Shown: piece after piece, positions 18,482 to 27,943 of the stretch
How the letters are laid out: each line of letters starts with the position of its first letter
How positions within the stretch are numbered: the first letter of the stretch is position 1
From: JBCDHN01 sp964351855
GTDB lineage: Bacteria > Verrucomicrobiota > Verrucomicrobiia > Verrucomicrobiales > DEV007
Direction of reading: 5' to 3'
NCBI GenBank assembly: GCA_964351855.1
Contig: CAYGQD010000004.1
Location: 1-64,000, forward strand
DNA: 64,000 nucleotides
The notes under the pieces: generated by a model
Seen by the model: only the letters and a program-made list of their open reading frames with translations
Databases searched by the model: none
What the model was told of the DNA's origin: nothing
Program-made: the position numbers and the translations under genes

Positions 18482-18661
18482 GGTGGGAGGTGGGTTAGGT
18501 GAAGCGCGGATTATCTAGCACATCCTAGATTTTTAGAAAATAATCGAATTCTTTTTCTTTACAGATTGAACTCCAGACCTTGTTATCAGGCTATTTACAG
18601 CCTCGGGCAACGCCTTAACTCACGATAGCCCACCACACCATTCAACCCCAAAATCTACCTT
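18482..18661. promoter_or_regulatory. divergent promoter region
   Basis: 180 bp between the acyl-activating enzyme and symporter genes, A/T-rich at 18515-18565, so promoters for both directions are expected. No clear -35/-10 pair or operator was found. Confidence 0.35.
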
Positions 18662-18946
18662 ATGGATTCGGAAAAATCTGATTCCTCCGCCAACGCCGCT
18701 GCCTACTGGCGCCGAAATGTGTCCATTCTCGGCGTCTTACTTGCCATCTGGTTCATCGTTTCTTACGGGTTTGGAATTCTTCTGGTCGATCAACTGAATG
18801 CGATCCGAATTCCCGGCACTGGCTTCAAGCTGGGCTTCTGGTTCGCTCAGCAGGGTAGCATTTACGTGTTTGTGGTCTTGATCGCGGTTTACGTGGTGAT
18901 GATGAACCGACTCGACCATGAGTTTGGAGTGTCCGAGGAAGAATAG
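18662..18946 (+). CDS. DUF4212 small membrane subunit of a sodium/solute symporter
   Basis: 94 residues with two membrane segments (about 24-45 and 60-80). AYWRRNVSILGVLLAIWF and the FWFAQQGSIYVFVVLIAVYV segment are characteristic of DUF4212 proteins. These are always encoded immediately before VC_2705-type sodium:solute symporters and are thought to be their accessory subunit. The symporter gene begins 15 bp downstream, consistent with one transcript. Confidence 0.92.
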   Translation: MDSEKSDSSANAAAYWRRNVSILGVLLAIWFIVSYGFGILLVDQLNAIRIPGTGFKLGFWFAQQGSIYVFVVLIAVYVVMMNRLDHEFGVSEEE

Positions 18947-18961
18947 AGCAGAGTTCTCATT

Positions 18962-20743
18962 ATGGACGTACAGACTTGGACCTACATCATCGTTGGGGCG
19001 ACTTTCGCGCTCTACATCGGCATTGCGATCTGGTCGCGAGCCTCGACCACGGGCGAATTCTACGTTGCCGGAAAGGGAGTTCCCGCGCTGGCAAATGGAA
19101 TGGCGACGGCGGCCGACTGGATGAGCGCCGCTTCCTTTATTTCGATGGCAGGCATCATTTCCTTCGTGGGCTACGACGGTTCTGTCTATCTCATGGGCTG
19201 GACTGGCGGCTATGTTCTGCTGGCGTTGCTTTTGGCTCCCTATCTGCGGAAATTCGGGAAGTTCACGGTTCCGGATTTTGTGGGCGATCGCTACTATTCA
19301 GATTGGGCACGTTTCGTGGCCGTGTTCTGCGCTCTGTTTATCTCGTTCACCTATGTTTGCGGGCAAATGCGGGGGGTCGGAATCGTTTTCTCCCGTTTCC
19401 TGGAAGTCTCCATCACGTGGGGGGTCGTCATCGGGATGGCGATTGTCTTCGTTTACGCCGTGATGGGCGGGATGAAGGGCATCACCTACACCCAGGTGGC
19501 TCAATACTGTGTTCTAATCTTCGCCTTCCTGGTTCCGGCGATTTTTATCGCCTTCATGCTGACGGGGAACCCCATCCCGCAGATGGGTTTTGGGGCGAAA
19601 GTGACCGGAGAAGATGTTTACCTGCTCGATAAGCTCGACGGTTTGCACAAAGAACTCGGCTTTGATCTTTACACGGAACGCAAAAAATCCATCATCGATA
19701 TCTTTTGTATTACGATGGCCTTGATGGTGGGGACGGCAGGTCTACCGCACGTGATTGTTCGCTTTTACACGGTCAAAAAGGTCAGTGCAGCGCGGGTTTC
19801 CGCATTTTGGGCGCTCTTGTTCATCGCAATCCTTTACACGACGGCTCCTGCCATTTCGGTCTTTGCCAGAACCAATCTTCTCCAAACCATTCCCAACGCT
19901 TCCTATGTCGAGGTCCCGGAGTGGTTCAAGAAATGGGAGAACAGTGGCCTGATCGCCTGGGTCGACAAAAACAAGGACGGAAAAATCCAATATGCGGACA
20001 AGGCTCCGTTCTCAGGGAAACCCGTCTTCATCGATACTGAGGAAGGCCCGACACGGGGAACCTCGGGAGAGCGACTTGTTTCGAACGAGCCCAGTGAGGG
20101 TGCCAACGAGCTCTATGTCGACCGTGACATCATGGTTCTGGCCAACCCGGAGATTGCGAAGTTGCCGAATTGGGTGATTGCATTGGTCGCGGCTGGGGGC
20201 CTGGCGGCGGCGCTTTCGACGGCTGCGGGACTGTTGCTGGTGATTTCGACTTCGGTCGCTCACGACCTGGTGAAACGGATCGTCATGCAGCGACTCTTGA
20301 ATCGCGAATTCTCCGAGAAGAGCGAGTTGCTATGCGCTCGGGTGGCGGCAGGCCTCTCCGTGGTCATCGCCGGTTTCTTTGGAATTTATCCGCCCGGCTT
20401 TGTCGCCCAAGTGGTCGCGTTCGCCTTCGGCTTAGCGGCTTCTTCTTTCTTCCCCATCATCATTTTGGGCATTTTCTGGAAGCGGATGAATCAGGAAGGG
20501 GCCATATCCGGGATGCTTTCCGGCATCGCGTTTACGGCGGGTTATATCATCTACTTCAAGTTCGTGAATCCTGCGGCGAACACGAAAAATTCCTGGTTCT
20601 TAGGAATTTCCCCGGAAGGCATTGGAACGATCGGAATGACGATTAACTTTGTCGTCTCCATCGTAGTCAGCCTACTGACGCCTCCGCCACCGAAGCACAT
20701 TGGAGAGTTGGTAGAACGGATTCGGGTGCCCAACTCCATCTGA
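18962..20743 (+). CDS. sodium:solute symporter, VC_2705/ActP-like
   Basis: 593 residues with about 13 membrane segments of the SSS family. The N-terminus (STTGEFYVAGKGVPALANGM, then AADWMSAASFISMAG) and MVGTAGLPHVIVRFYTVKK match acetate/monocarboxylate symporters of the ActP and VC_2705 groups. A soluble loop at about residues 310-380 contains an EF-hand-like calcium loop at residues 335-346 (DKNKDGKIQYAD), with acidic or amide residues at positions 1, 3 and 5, Gly at 6 and Asp at 12. It probably imports acetate or a related acid with sodium. Pairing with DUF4212 and with the divergent acyl-activating gene suggests uptake and activation of short or medium acids. Confidence 0.92.
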   Translation: MDVQTWTYIIVGATFALYIGIAIWSRASTTGEFYVAGKGVPALANGMATAADWMSAASFISMAGIISFVGYDGSVYLMGWTGGYVLLALLLAPYLRKFGKFTVPDFVGDRYYSDWARFVAVFCALFISFTYVCGQMRGVGIVFSRFLEVSITWGVVIGMAIVFVYAVMGGMKGITYTQVAQYCVLIFAFLVPAIFIAFMLTGNPIPQMGFGAKVTGEDVYLLDKLDGLHKELGFDLYTERKKSIIDIFCITMALMVGTAGLPHVIVRFYTVKKVSAARVSAFWALLFIAILYTTAPAISVFARTNLLQTIPNASYVEVPEWFKKWENSGLIAWVDKNKDGKIQYADKAPFSGKPVFIDTEEGPTRGTSGERLVSNEPSEGANELYVDRDIMVLANPEIAKLPNWVIALVAAGGLAAALSTAAGLLLVISTSVAHDLVKRIVMQRLLNREFSEKSELLCARVAAGLSVVIAGFFGIYPPGFVAQVVAFAFGLAASSFFPIIILGIFWKRMNQEGAISGMLSGIAFTAGYIIYFKFVNPAANTKNSWFLGISPEGIGTIGMTINFVVSIVVSLLTPPPPKHIGELVERIRVPNSI

Positions 20744-20752
20744 TTCCTGACG

Positions 20753-21922
20753 CTACTCTTTACAATGGCAAAGCCCACCTCGTTTGAGCAAGCGCTTGGC
20801 TAGGGACTTTCCCCAGAAGTAGGCCCGTTTCCCGCTCCAACGAAGGAAGTTCGTCAAATTTGCCGGGTAAATAGAGAACGAGCAGACCTGGTATTTGTGG
20901 TCCGTGAATGATGACTTGTAACGCTCATCGCCAAGCAGAAAATCGATCTTGGTGACATGGTCCCTCTGAACAAACCAATCGATTCGTTTCAACAAGAGGA
21001 CGTTCCCCGGGCTCACATGACGGTATTGCTGATCGAACGTCGTCAGATAGCCGTGGTAGATTCCTTCATGAGTAAAGCCAACATCCATCGCCATTAACTC
21101 GCGGCCGTTGCGTAGGGTGGAGATTCGCAACCCACTTTCAGGAGATCGACTGGCATCCAGAAGCAGAGAAACAAACTCCGGATTGGCAAAGAGGCTGATT
21201 TCGTCTTTGCGGAAGTGCTTCCGGTGAAACTTGCTGACTTCATCGATGAATTCGCGGCTGATTTCACCAGCTCGAAGAACTTCGACTGAGGCATCCGGGA
21301 ATTCCCGATCCATTCGGTTCAGGTGTCGTTTTAGGTCTCCTCGGAGCTTACGGGGCAAACTCTTGAGATAGTCTTCCAAGGAATTCGGCAGATCGAGAAA
21401 CGGGCAGGTCGAGTAGCATCGTTGAAAGTGAAGACAGTGATCGGCTGAGAAGCTGACGTCTTGGAGTCCTTGATACGCCCAGCCCTGCTCGCGAACTTGG
21501 TCCAATTGGAAGTGAAGCCCTTCTTTTTTGGCCCAATCCAAGAGTTTTCTGAGTGCAAATTCAGCTGAAGCTCGGTTTCGAGCGATGAAATCCTGGTGAT
21601 CGCCGATCGTGTCCCCTGCGAATCGGAGAGATTTCCCTTTCCGATAGAGAGGAACGATACAGGAAATATCGTAATCCTGCCGGAAGGAGAAAACCAACAT
21701 CTCATCATATTCGTCTTGGAAATGCTTATACCAAGCTTGGTTCCAGGCAAAGGATTGGAAGGGTCCGGTTCGATGATGAGTGGCCAGATCATTCCAGCGT
21801 GTTTCCAGCGAGGAAAGATCCTGAAGTGAATCGGCAATGCGGAAATCGCGAACCGCCGAGTATCCGTCGTTGCGGATGACTTCAGTGAAGGAAGTAGCGA
21901 TGGGGCTGAGCGAGGTTTGCAT
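20753..21922 (-). CDS. BcsL/CelD-type GNAT acetyltransferase
   Basis: 389 residues from the ATG at 21922; upstream in-frame starts (TTG at 21976) give a hydrophobic leader without family resemblance. The N-terminal block DLSSLETRWNDLATHHRTGP and FQSFAWNQAWYKHF, and the C-terminal block KIDFLLGDERYKSSF, are typical of the CelD/BcsL acetyltransferase family (GNAT_6). Family members are linked to exopolysaccharide or cellulose modification and sometimes to amino-acid ligation on envelope polymers. It lies downstream of an AsmA-like gene on the same strand and converges with the symporter gene, 9 bp apart. The substrate is unknown. Confidence 0.85.
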   Translation of the reverse strand: MQTSLSPIATSFTEVIRNDGYSAVRDFRIADSLQDLSSLETRWNDLATHHRTGPFQSFAWNQAWYKHFQDEYDEMLVFSFRQDYDISCIVPLYRKGKSLRFAGDTIGDHQDFIARNRASAEFALRKLLDWAKKEGLHFQLDQVREQGWAYQGLQDVSFSADHCLHFQRCYSTCPFLDLPNSLEDYLKSLPRKLRGDLKRHLNRMDREFPDASVEVLRAGEISREFIDEVSKFHRKHFRKDEISLFANPEFVSLLLDASRSPESGLRISTLRNGRELMAMDVGFTHEGIYHGYLTTFDQQYRHVSPGNVLLLKRIDWFVQRDHVTKIDFLLGDERYKSSFTDHKYQVCSFSIYPANLTNFLRWSGKRAYFWGKSLAKRLLKRGGLCHCKE

Positions 21923-22093
21923 ATCAATTATGATATTAGTTGTAAATATCATAATTAAAGTCGCAAAACTAAGCAAGCTCTAATTTCGAATGGAGGGGGA
22001 GAGTTGCAGATTTTCAGCCCTGACAAAGCCCCGAGAAATCAAAGGCTTATACCATCGCGCAGCGGAACTGGCTCTCTGCCGGGCGACCGAAAG

Positions 22094-23554
22094 CTACTTG
22101 AAAAACCCTTTGAGGAAGTCGGTTCCCATCTGGAGAGCGTCATCTTTCGCTTTCATGGGATCACTGATGACGTTGCGACCAAAGTCCAGCGCCGTATCGA
22201 CCCCTGCGTCTCGCAATTGGGCTACGAGGTCGTGCTGGGGAGCGCTCGTGGTTCCGGAAACCGTGATATCCGTCCAGAGGTAGCCGTCCCGAGATTCGAC
22301 GAAGACGTTGCGCTCTGCTCCGGGAATGAGCTTCAAGGTCCCGGGAACCACTCCCAGTTGAAGGGTTCCGGAGAGTTGCTCACCTTGAATGGTGAGAGCT
22401 CCGATCAGCCTGGCGAGACCGTCGGATTGAAAATCGATGTTCCGAATCTGCGTCTGCTGGCCCTGGCGGCGAAACTGGGCCGTGCCACCATCGCGGAGGG
22501 CGATTTTCCGAAAGCGATCATTTTGGGTATAGGCACCCAGCAGATCAAGAACCGGAAGAGCTTCGATGATTCCCCCATCCAGTTTCACCGAGCCCTCGAG
22601 AACCGCAGCATCGAAGTCCTGGGGATTTCCCTTCATCTGAGCATCAATCGTCACTTCTCCCTTTAACCGGCGTTGCCAACTTTCTGCGACAAGATTCTGG
22701 AGATCGAGATTGGTGATTTCAGAGAGAAGCAGCATCTCACCTTCGGTTTGCTCATCTCCCAGTTTGATATCCCCCTCCACAGTAAGAATCGCATCGTCAG
22801 CAAGTTCGATCGTGGCCTTGGAAATATAGAAATCGTTGGAGGTGAAATTCCAGTTCAGGTCGATCTCAGAAATCTTCATTTTATCCAGTTCGGTCGATTG
22901 CAATTCTCCCCCAAGGCATTGAACCCTCATCGAATCGCGCGAACTGGTCGGGGTCAAAGTGGTTTCGATCCCTGTCGCTTGAAGCTTCTGATCATTTCGC
23001 TCCCAGTAGAAGTTCAGGTTTGTGATGCGGGTCTTATCGACTTCAATCTCTCTTGGCAAAAGCGCGGCGAGACCGCCTTCATCTGCCGAAATCGGGGCTG
23101 GTGACTCTTCCTCCTGTTGTTCGCGAAAACTGCCCGGAAGTCGACTTTCGGAGAGAACGATGTCCAACTGCGACGCCGAGATTTCCGGAATCTTCCATAC
23201 TCCGCGTCGAAAATTCCTCGCACTGAGGTCGACCTGGATGCGGACGCCGGAGACTTCCAGCTTCGCAAACGCGGCGTCCTCATATCCTCGCGCCGTGACC
23301 CGGTCCGTAAACGCGGAAGAATCTTGCCAGCTAACCGGCTCGATCTGCCCGGCCGCATTGAGCTTCTTTGAGATCTTACCAGCCACCATTTCTCGGAATT
23401 TGTCGCTCCGAACATAGGATTTCGCAGCGGAGAGCGCCCAAAACAGGACCAACGCTAACGAAATCGCAAAGAGGACAAGCCCAATTCCCATGCCTGAAGC
23501 GAAACTTTTGCCCAAATTGGTGTTGGATTTGGAAGAGGGGCGTTTTCGGCTCAT
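22094..23554 (-). CDS. AsmA-like membrane-anchored hypothetical protein (paralogue)
   Basis: 486 residues from the ATG at 23554 (MSRKRPSSKSNTNLGKSF); an ATG at 23623 would add 23 residues. A single membrane segment (GIGLVLFAISLALVLFWAL) is followed by a long beta-rich periplasmic region. The segment RSDKFREMVAGKISKKLNAA then IEPVSW mirrors the arrangement after the anchor in the protein at 1297-2757, and both proteins have the same length. The AsmA-type C-terminal part (LDLQNLVAESWQRRLKGEVT, LKGGIIEALPVLD-like strands) is recognisable. These proteins are thought to span the periplasm and help lipid or outer-membrane homeostasis. It precedes the acetyltransferase gene. Confidence 0.75.
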   Translation of the reverse strand: MSRKRPSSKSNTNLGKSFASGMGIGLVLFAISLALVLFWALSAAKSYVRSDKFREMVAGKISKKLNAAGQIEPVSWQDSSAFTDRVTARGYEDAAFAKLEVSGVRIQVDLSARNFRRGVWKIPEISASQLDIVLSESRLPGSFREQQEEESPAPISADEGGLAALLPREIEVDKTRITNLNFYWERNDQKLQATGIETTLTPTSSRDSMRVQCLGGELQSTELDKMKISEIDLNWNFTSNDFYISKATIELADDAILTVEGDIKLGDEQTEGEMLLLSEITNLDLQNLVAESWQRRLKGEVTIDAQMKGNPQDFDAAVLEGSVKLDGGIIEALPVLDLLGAYTQNDRFRKIALRDGGTAQFRRQGQQTQIRNIDFQSDGLARLIGALTIQGEQLSGTLQLGVVPGTLKLIPGAERNVFVESRDGYLWTDITVSGTTSAPQHDLVAQLRDAGVDTALDFGRNVISDPMKAKDDALQMGTDFLKGFFK

Positions 23555-23646
23555 GTTTTCAGGAGTAAAGGAAGCATCCCATCCTGGCAAAGGCTGCAAG
23601 GTTTTGCTAGCTCTTTGGCTCATTCTTCCCTAAAAATTGCCGCACT

Positions 23647-25362
23647 GTGCTAGAACTTAAAAACATTCATTTCACCGTTCAAGCTGAGGGAGAAGAGCGG
23701 CATTTGCTGGAAAAAGTTTCGATCAAAGTTCCCCGAGGGCATTTCATGGCGATCGTGGGGCCTTCAGGCTGTGGCAAGTCGACTCTTTTGAAAACGATTG
23801 CGGGCATCAATTTGGAGAGTGAGGGCGATTTGATGTGGGATGGTCGAAATCTCTCTGAAGAAGGTGACCTGGAGCCTCATGAGTTTGGCTATGTTCCTCA
23901 GTTCAGCATTGCTTTTGATGAATTGACCGTGGAAGAGAGCATCGACAACGCAATCAAGCTTCGGTTGCGGTGTGGGAAAAAAGGTGAAATGGAGAAGATC
24001 TCCGATCGAATCATTGAGCAGGTTGGCCTCGATGGAATTCGGGAAAGCCGAGTCCGGGTTTTATCTGGTGGTCAAAAGAGAAGATTGGGGCTGGCCTTGG
24101 AAATGGCGACGAATCCTGACTTGCTCTTGTGTGATGAAGTTACCAGTGGCCTGGATCCCAAGAGCGAGAATGAAATCGTTCAGCTTCTTCATAAGTTGGC
24201 GAAAACCGACCAGCGCATGGTCATCAGCGTGACCCACAGTTTGGGTAATCTCGACCTCTATGATTCGGTTCTCGTCATGTACGGCGGGAAAGTGGTTTAT
24301 CACGGCCCGCCTCACGCGCTGAATCACTATTTTGGCGTGAAGGAAGCAGAGGATGTCTATCCGGCTTTGGCCAAACGCGAACCCGAAGCCTGGCGAATCT
24401 CTTGGGAGAAACACGCGGAGGCTTACTATGGAACGATTCCGGGAATGAATGACGGAGTTCCGAATCGGAGCGAAGAACAAATCGTGGAGCGCAAGCGGGC
24501 CGGAAGAGGGCCTGGATTTTTCAGTCAACTGGCGGTTCTCTCCGAACGTCGCTGGAAAATTTTCTTCCGGGATCGGACCCAGCTATTCCTTCAAATGGCA
24601 ATGCTGATCATTTTTCCGATCATTGTCGTGCTCTTTGCCTTCGACGGGATCCCTGATCTGAAAAGGCCTTCGGATACCCGATCTGACAATCTGGAGGCTG
24701 AGATTCGTGAAGAGCGGATGATCACGGAGAACCGAATGGAAGTAGGTGGACTACTCTCTGGCTTGGTCATGTTTCAGGTGGTTCTGCTGTCCTTGATGGG
24801 CTCCAACAACTCAGCGAGAGAGATTGCCGGTGAGCGTGAAATTTTCGAAAAAGAGAAGTTAGGAGGGCTCAATGTCTTCAGTTATCTGGGCAGCAAGGTC
24901 TTGTTCCTCTCAGTCTTGGTCTTGGTGCAATCGCTCTGGATGTACCTTTTTGTCTCGATTTTTGCCCAAATTCCTTCCCTGGCCTTTGCGCATGCAGCCA
25001 TGTTAGTACTGGTCAATGCGGCGATGACTGCGGTGTGTTTGGGAATCTCCGCGACGATGAAATCCCCTGACCAAGCTTCCCTTCTGAGCGTTTACCTCGT
25101 CGGCTTTCAATTGCCCCTTTCGGGGGCCGTTCTCGCCCTTCCCAAGATTTTGGAGCCGATAATCACCCCGTTCATTGCCGCTTATTGGAGTTGGTCGGGG
25201 ATCATTCGCTCATTGGAAGGCCGATTTTTTACGGCCGCTCAGCAAGTGACCGAGGCGACGCTTCGGGATGTGCCCCTTTGCAGCGTTGTCTTGGTTGCCC
25301 ACCTGTTGATTGGAATGATCATTGCGTTGATCGGCGCGAACCGAGCGCGATGGGCGCATTGA
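23647..25362 (+). CDS. ABC transporter, ABCG-type half transporter (ATPase plus ABC-2 permease)
   Basis: 571 residues from a GTG start. N-terminal ATPase: Walker A is GPSGCGKSTLLKTIAG, the signature is VLSGGQKRRLGLALEM, Walker B is LLLCDEVTSGLDPKS and the H-loop is SVTHSLGNLD. The C-terminal half is an ABC-2 membrane domain with about six segments, starting FFRDRTQLFLQMAMLIIFP. The order ATPase-membrane in one chain is the ABCG (White) layout; bacterial members are poorly characterised exporters. It is divergent from the AsmA-like gene and followed by two envelope-protein genes. Confidence 0.9.
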   Translation: MLELKNIHFTVQAEGEERHLLEKVSIKVPRGHFMAIVGPSGCGKSTLLKTIAGINLESEGDLMWDGRNLSEEGDLEPHEFGYVPQFSIAFDELTVEESIDNAIKLRLRCGKKGEMEKISDRIIEQVGLDGIRESRVRVLSGGQKRRLGLALEMATNPDLLLCDEVTSGLDPKSENEIVQLLHKLAKTDQRMVISVTHSLGNLDLYDSVLVMYGGKVVYHGPPHALNHYFGVKEAEDVYPALAKREPEAWRISWEKHAEAYYGTIPGMNDGVPNRSEEQIVERKRAGRGPGFFSQLAVLSERRWKIFFRDRTQLFLQMAMLIIFPIIVVLFAFDGIPDLKRPSDTRSDNLEAEIREERMITENRMEVGGLLSGLVMFQVVLLSLMGSNNSAREIAGEREIFEKEKLGGLNVFSYLGSKVLFLSVLVLVQSLWMYLFVSIFAQIPSLAFAHAAMLVLVNAAMTAVCLGISATMKSPDQASLLSVYLVGFQLPLSGAVLALPKILEPIITPFIAAYWSWSGIIRSLEGRFFTAAQQVTEATLRDVPLCSVVLVAHLLIGMIIALIGANRARWAH

Positions 25363-25456
25363 GAAAGTTTAACGTTTTCAAACCAAATTTGACTCCTATA
25401 CTGGACGCGCGGCGAGATGGCCGTTCTTTCACCTTCTTCAATCTATTTTTTGTATC

Positions 25457-25897
25457 ATGCCACGTCGAGCGAGTTCTGGAATTAGCACCGGACAAATCAT
25501 CGGCCTTGTCGCCGGAGTCGTCTTCATTCTCATGGTCATGTTTGTCATGGCGTTGGTGTTGATGAACGGGAGCTTTTTCGGCGGAGGAGGTGATCAATCC
25601 AACGTTAGAACCACGGCTAGCACGGAACTGGACCTCAACGAGTACATGAACAGCGCGAACTCGCTGCGTGGAAACGCCTACCGGGTCACGGGAGAGGTCG
25701 AAGAGCAACTGAAGTGGACCTCTGATCGCGGGCGTCTCTACAGCGTGATTGTGAGCCAGGGGATGAAGTCTCCCATTCCCATTCTGGTTCCGCAGAATTT
25801 CAGTCATGTGAACATTGAAAAAGGCAGCGAGCTTACCTTCGTCGTTGAGGTGGGGAACGATGGCATCCTCGTGGCCAGAGACATCAAACAAGGCTAG
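25457..25897 (+). CDS. small membrane-anchored hypothetical protein
   Basis: 146 residues. A basic tail (MPRRASSG) precedes one strong membrane segment at about residues 13-37 (IIGLVAGVVFILMVMFVMAL). The extracytoplasmic part (about 50-146) is beta-rich, with LRGNAYRVTGEVEEQLKW suggesting a small OB-fold-like barrel similar in layout to CcmE or tRNA_anti-like periplasmic domains, but this is weak. It lies 22 bp before the next gene and is probably co-expressed with it. Function not recognised. Confidence 0.75.
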   Translation: MPRRASSGISTGQIIGLVAGVVFILMVMFVMALVLMNGSFFGGGGDQSNVRTTASTELDLNEYMNSANSLRGNAYRVTGEVEEQLKWTSDRGRLYSVIVSQGMKSPIPILVPQNFSHVNIEKGSELTFVVEVGNDGILVARDIKQG

Positions 25898-25918
25898 ATT
25901 TTCCAACCGCAATTGAAA

Positions 25919-27838
25919 ATGAACGTTCGATACTTGCTCATCTCAACGGCGCTGTTCGCGCTCGTCTGTTCCTCCGTTCGGGCGCAGGTCTTCACCCCAC
26001 AGTCCACCGGAGGGGGGCAACCTGGCAGTGGAGGAGGCCCGCAAAACACGACTACCGTCACGGACAATCGTCAAAGTCAGGGGAACGAAAACATCATGGG
26101 CAATGTCTTGCCCCTGTTCGATCCCTCCAGCGAAACGCTCATGTTCGAAGGGCAGATGTGGGATATCAATGATAATCGCGTCTTCAACGCCAGATTCGAA
26201 AAATACCTCAATTCGCCGCCGGCGATGAGCGAAGAAGATATTCAATACCGGGCCACGTTGGAAGGAATTCGGGAAGCGCTTTCACCACACAATAAGCAGC
26301 GTGGAGGAAGAACGGATATGCAGCTAGCTGTGGCTCTGTTGGAGCAGGCTTCCAAATTCGATCAAGACGGTAGAATGTGTGAGTCGTTGGCGAACGCGAT
26401 TTACCGTGTGTGGTTGGCCCGGAAGAGTGTCGAGAACCTTGAAAAAGCCAATGATCGCTTGCGCCAGGATCGGAAAGTGGCGGTGCGGAACTCGGAAATC
26501 ATTGCCGAAGGAAGTGGGCTAAGGACTCCCAGTAGCTCCGGCGACGAGGCCGACGCCGCAAAAGCGCAAGCGGGTGACACCGTTGGCAAATTGACGCGAT
26601 TGGGGGAGGAAGCGACCCGATATGCAGAGATTCAGGCGAAGATTACTGCCAACGAGGGAAAAATCGCAATCTCGGATCTCCAGAGCAAGCTAGAGTTCCA
26701 GTCGCTCATCGTGCAATTTTTTATGCAGCGACGATTTGAGCATGTGATCATGGCGGCTCGACTCTACACGGAGTTTTATTCTGATGGGGCGGGCAAGATC
26801 GAATTCAAAGAAGGTTCAGATGCGGAGAAAATGTTCAAGGAGACAGCCGGTTTTGATCCGACCGTGACCACGCTGGATACGCTGGCGAGCGAGGCCATTC
26901 AAGATACCCGTCAGGCAGTTGAAGCCTTCGATTACCTGATTGAAAAAGACGAACGTGCTAGCGCCAGTAAACGCCTGATGGAAGCCTTTATCGTCGGGGA
27001 ACATCTTCCGACGATTCAGACGGTCTCTCTGGAGAAAAAGCAGTCCATTCTGACCTTTGTAAGGGCGTATAATCAGTTGCTCTCTTCCTTGGAAGTCAAA
27101 GACTATGCTTTGGCGGAGGAAAAGACGACGGAGCTTCGGGACTTGGCTGGGGACTTTGACCATTCGAAGCCGATGGCTGCGATCAATATCGCTAAAACGA
27201 CCAGCAGCATGCACATTCAGACGGCCGTGAATGCCGCGTTAAAGGGTGAAAAAGAGGCTTTCCAAGAGAATATTGGCGCGGCGACCCAGATTTGGCCCAC
27301 CAATCCTGACTTGAAGAGGGCGTTCGATCAAACCAGTGAGATGGGAAATGTTCAGATTCAAACCGTCAACGATCTGGATCGTCTTATCGCCACGCGGAGT
27401 TTTCGCCAGATTTACAACGATCAAGCACGCTATATTGGGGCCGTTGGGATGACGAACGACACCGAACGCCAGGAAGCACTCAAGCAAATCATTGGGAACA
27501 TCACCAAGATCGATGTGGCTATCCAACAAGCGGAGAAATTAGATCAGGTGGGAAACCCTTATGGAGCTTGGGAAACCGTAGAAGAGGTGTTTAAGGAGTT
27601 TCCGGATGATCCTCCTCTCAGTAAAGCTCGCTCCGATCATGCTACCAAAGTAGCTCCTTTTGTCAGCGCTCTGAAGAAAGCGGAAGATCTGGAGCAGCGC
27701 GGTCAGCATGGATCCAGTTTGGCGTGGTTTCTGAAGTCGCGACAAATGTATCCAGCCAGTTACTTTTCCGCTCGGGGGATTGACCGATTAGTCGGAGAAA
27801 TCCTTCCGGATTCTTCGGGCGGACCCGGACTACAGTAA
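25919..27838 (+). CDS. secreted helical-repeat hypothetical protein
   Basis: 639 residues from the ATG at 25919; an in-frame TTG two codons earlier is less likely. Residues 1-23 (MNVRYLLISTALFALVCSSV) form a signal peptide ending near RAQ. A Gly/Gln-rich linker (STGGGQPGSGGGPQNTTTVT) follows, then a long alpha-helical region with TPR-like helices at about 250-620 and charged coiled-coil stretches. I recognise no enzymatic motif. A perfect terminator follows at 27882. It may be a periplasmic scaffold together with the product of 25457-25897. Confidence 0.75.
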   Translation: MNVRYLLISTALFALVCSSVRAQVFTPQSTGGGQPGSGGGPQNTTTVTDNRQSQGNENIMGNVLPLFDPSSETLMFEGQMWDINDNRVFNARFEKYLNSPPAMSEEDIQYRATLEGIREALSPHNKQRGGRTDMQLAVALLEQASKFDQDGRMCESLANAIYRVWLARKSVENLEKANDRLRQDRKVAVRNSEIIAEGSGLRTPSSSGDEADAAKAQAGDTVGKLTRLGEEATRYAEIQAKITANEGKIAISDLQSKLEFQSLIVQFFMQRRFEHVIMAARLYTEFYSDGAGKIEFKEGSDAEKMFKETAGFDPTVTTLDTLASEAIQDTRQAVEAFDYLIEKDERASASKRLMEAFIVGEHLPTIQTVSLEKKQSILTFVRAYNQLLSSLEVKDYALAEEKTTELRDLAGDFDHSKPMAAINIAKTTSSMHIQTAVNAALKGEKEAFQENIGAATQIWPTNPDLKRAFDQTSEMGNVQIQTVNDLDRLIATRSFRQIYNDQARYIGAVGMTNDTERQEALKQIIGNITKIDVAIQQAEKLDQVGNPYGAWETVEEVFKEFPDDPPLSKARSDHATKVAPFVSALKKAEDLEQRGQHGSSLAWFLKSRQMYPASYFSARGIDRLVGEILPDSSGGPGLQ

Positions 27839-27881
27839 GTAGCAACGGCCAGTAAACGATCAATCGGCCACCTTGGCCCAC

Positions 27882-27911
27882 AAAAAAGGGAGCCGTGAGG
27901 CTCCCTTTTTT
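27882..27911. terminator. bidirectional rho-independent terminator
   Basis: A perfect 13-bp stem, AAAAAAGGGAGCC and its complement, flanks the loop GTGA. It has an A-run on one side and a T-run on the other, so it can end transcription from both the plus-strand gene (25919-27838) and the minus-strand gene (27944-28396). Confidence 0.95.
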
Positions 27912-27943
27912 AGGTTTAGATGAAATGATTGAGAAGGATGTGT

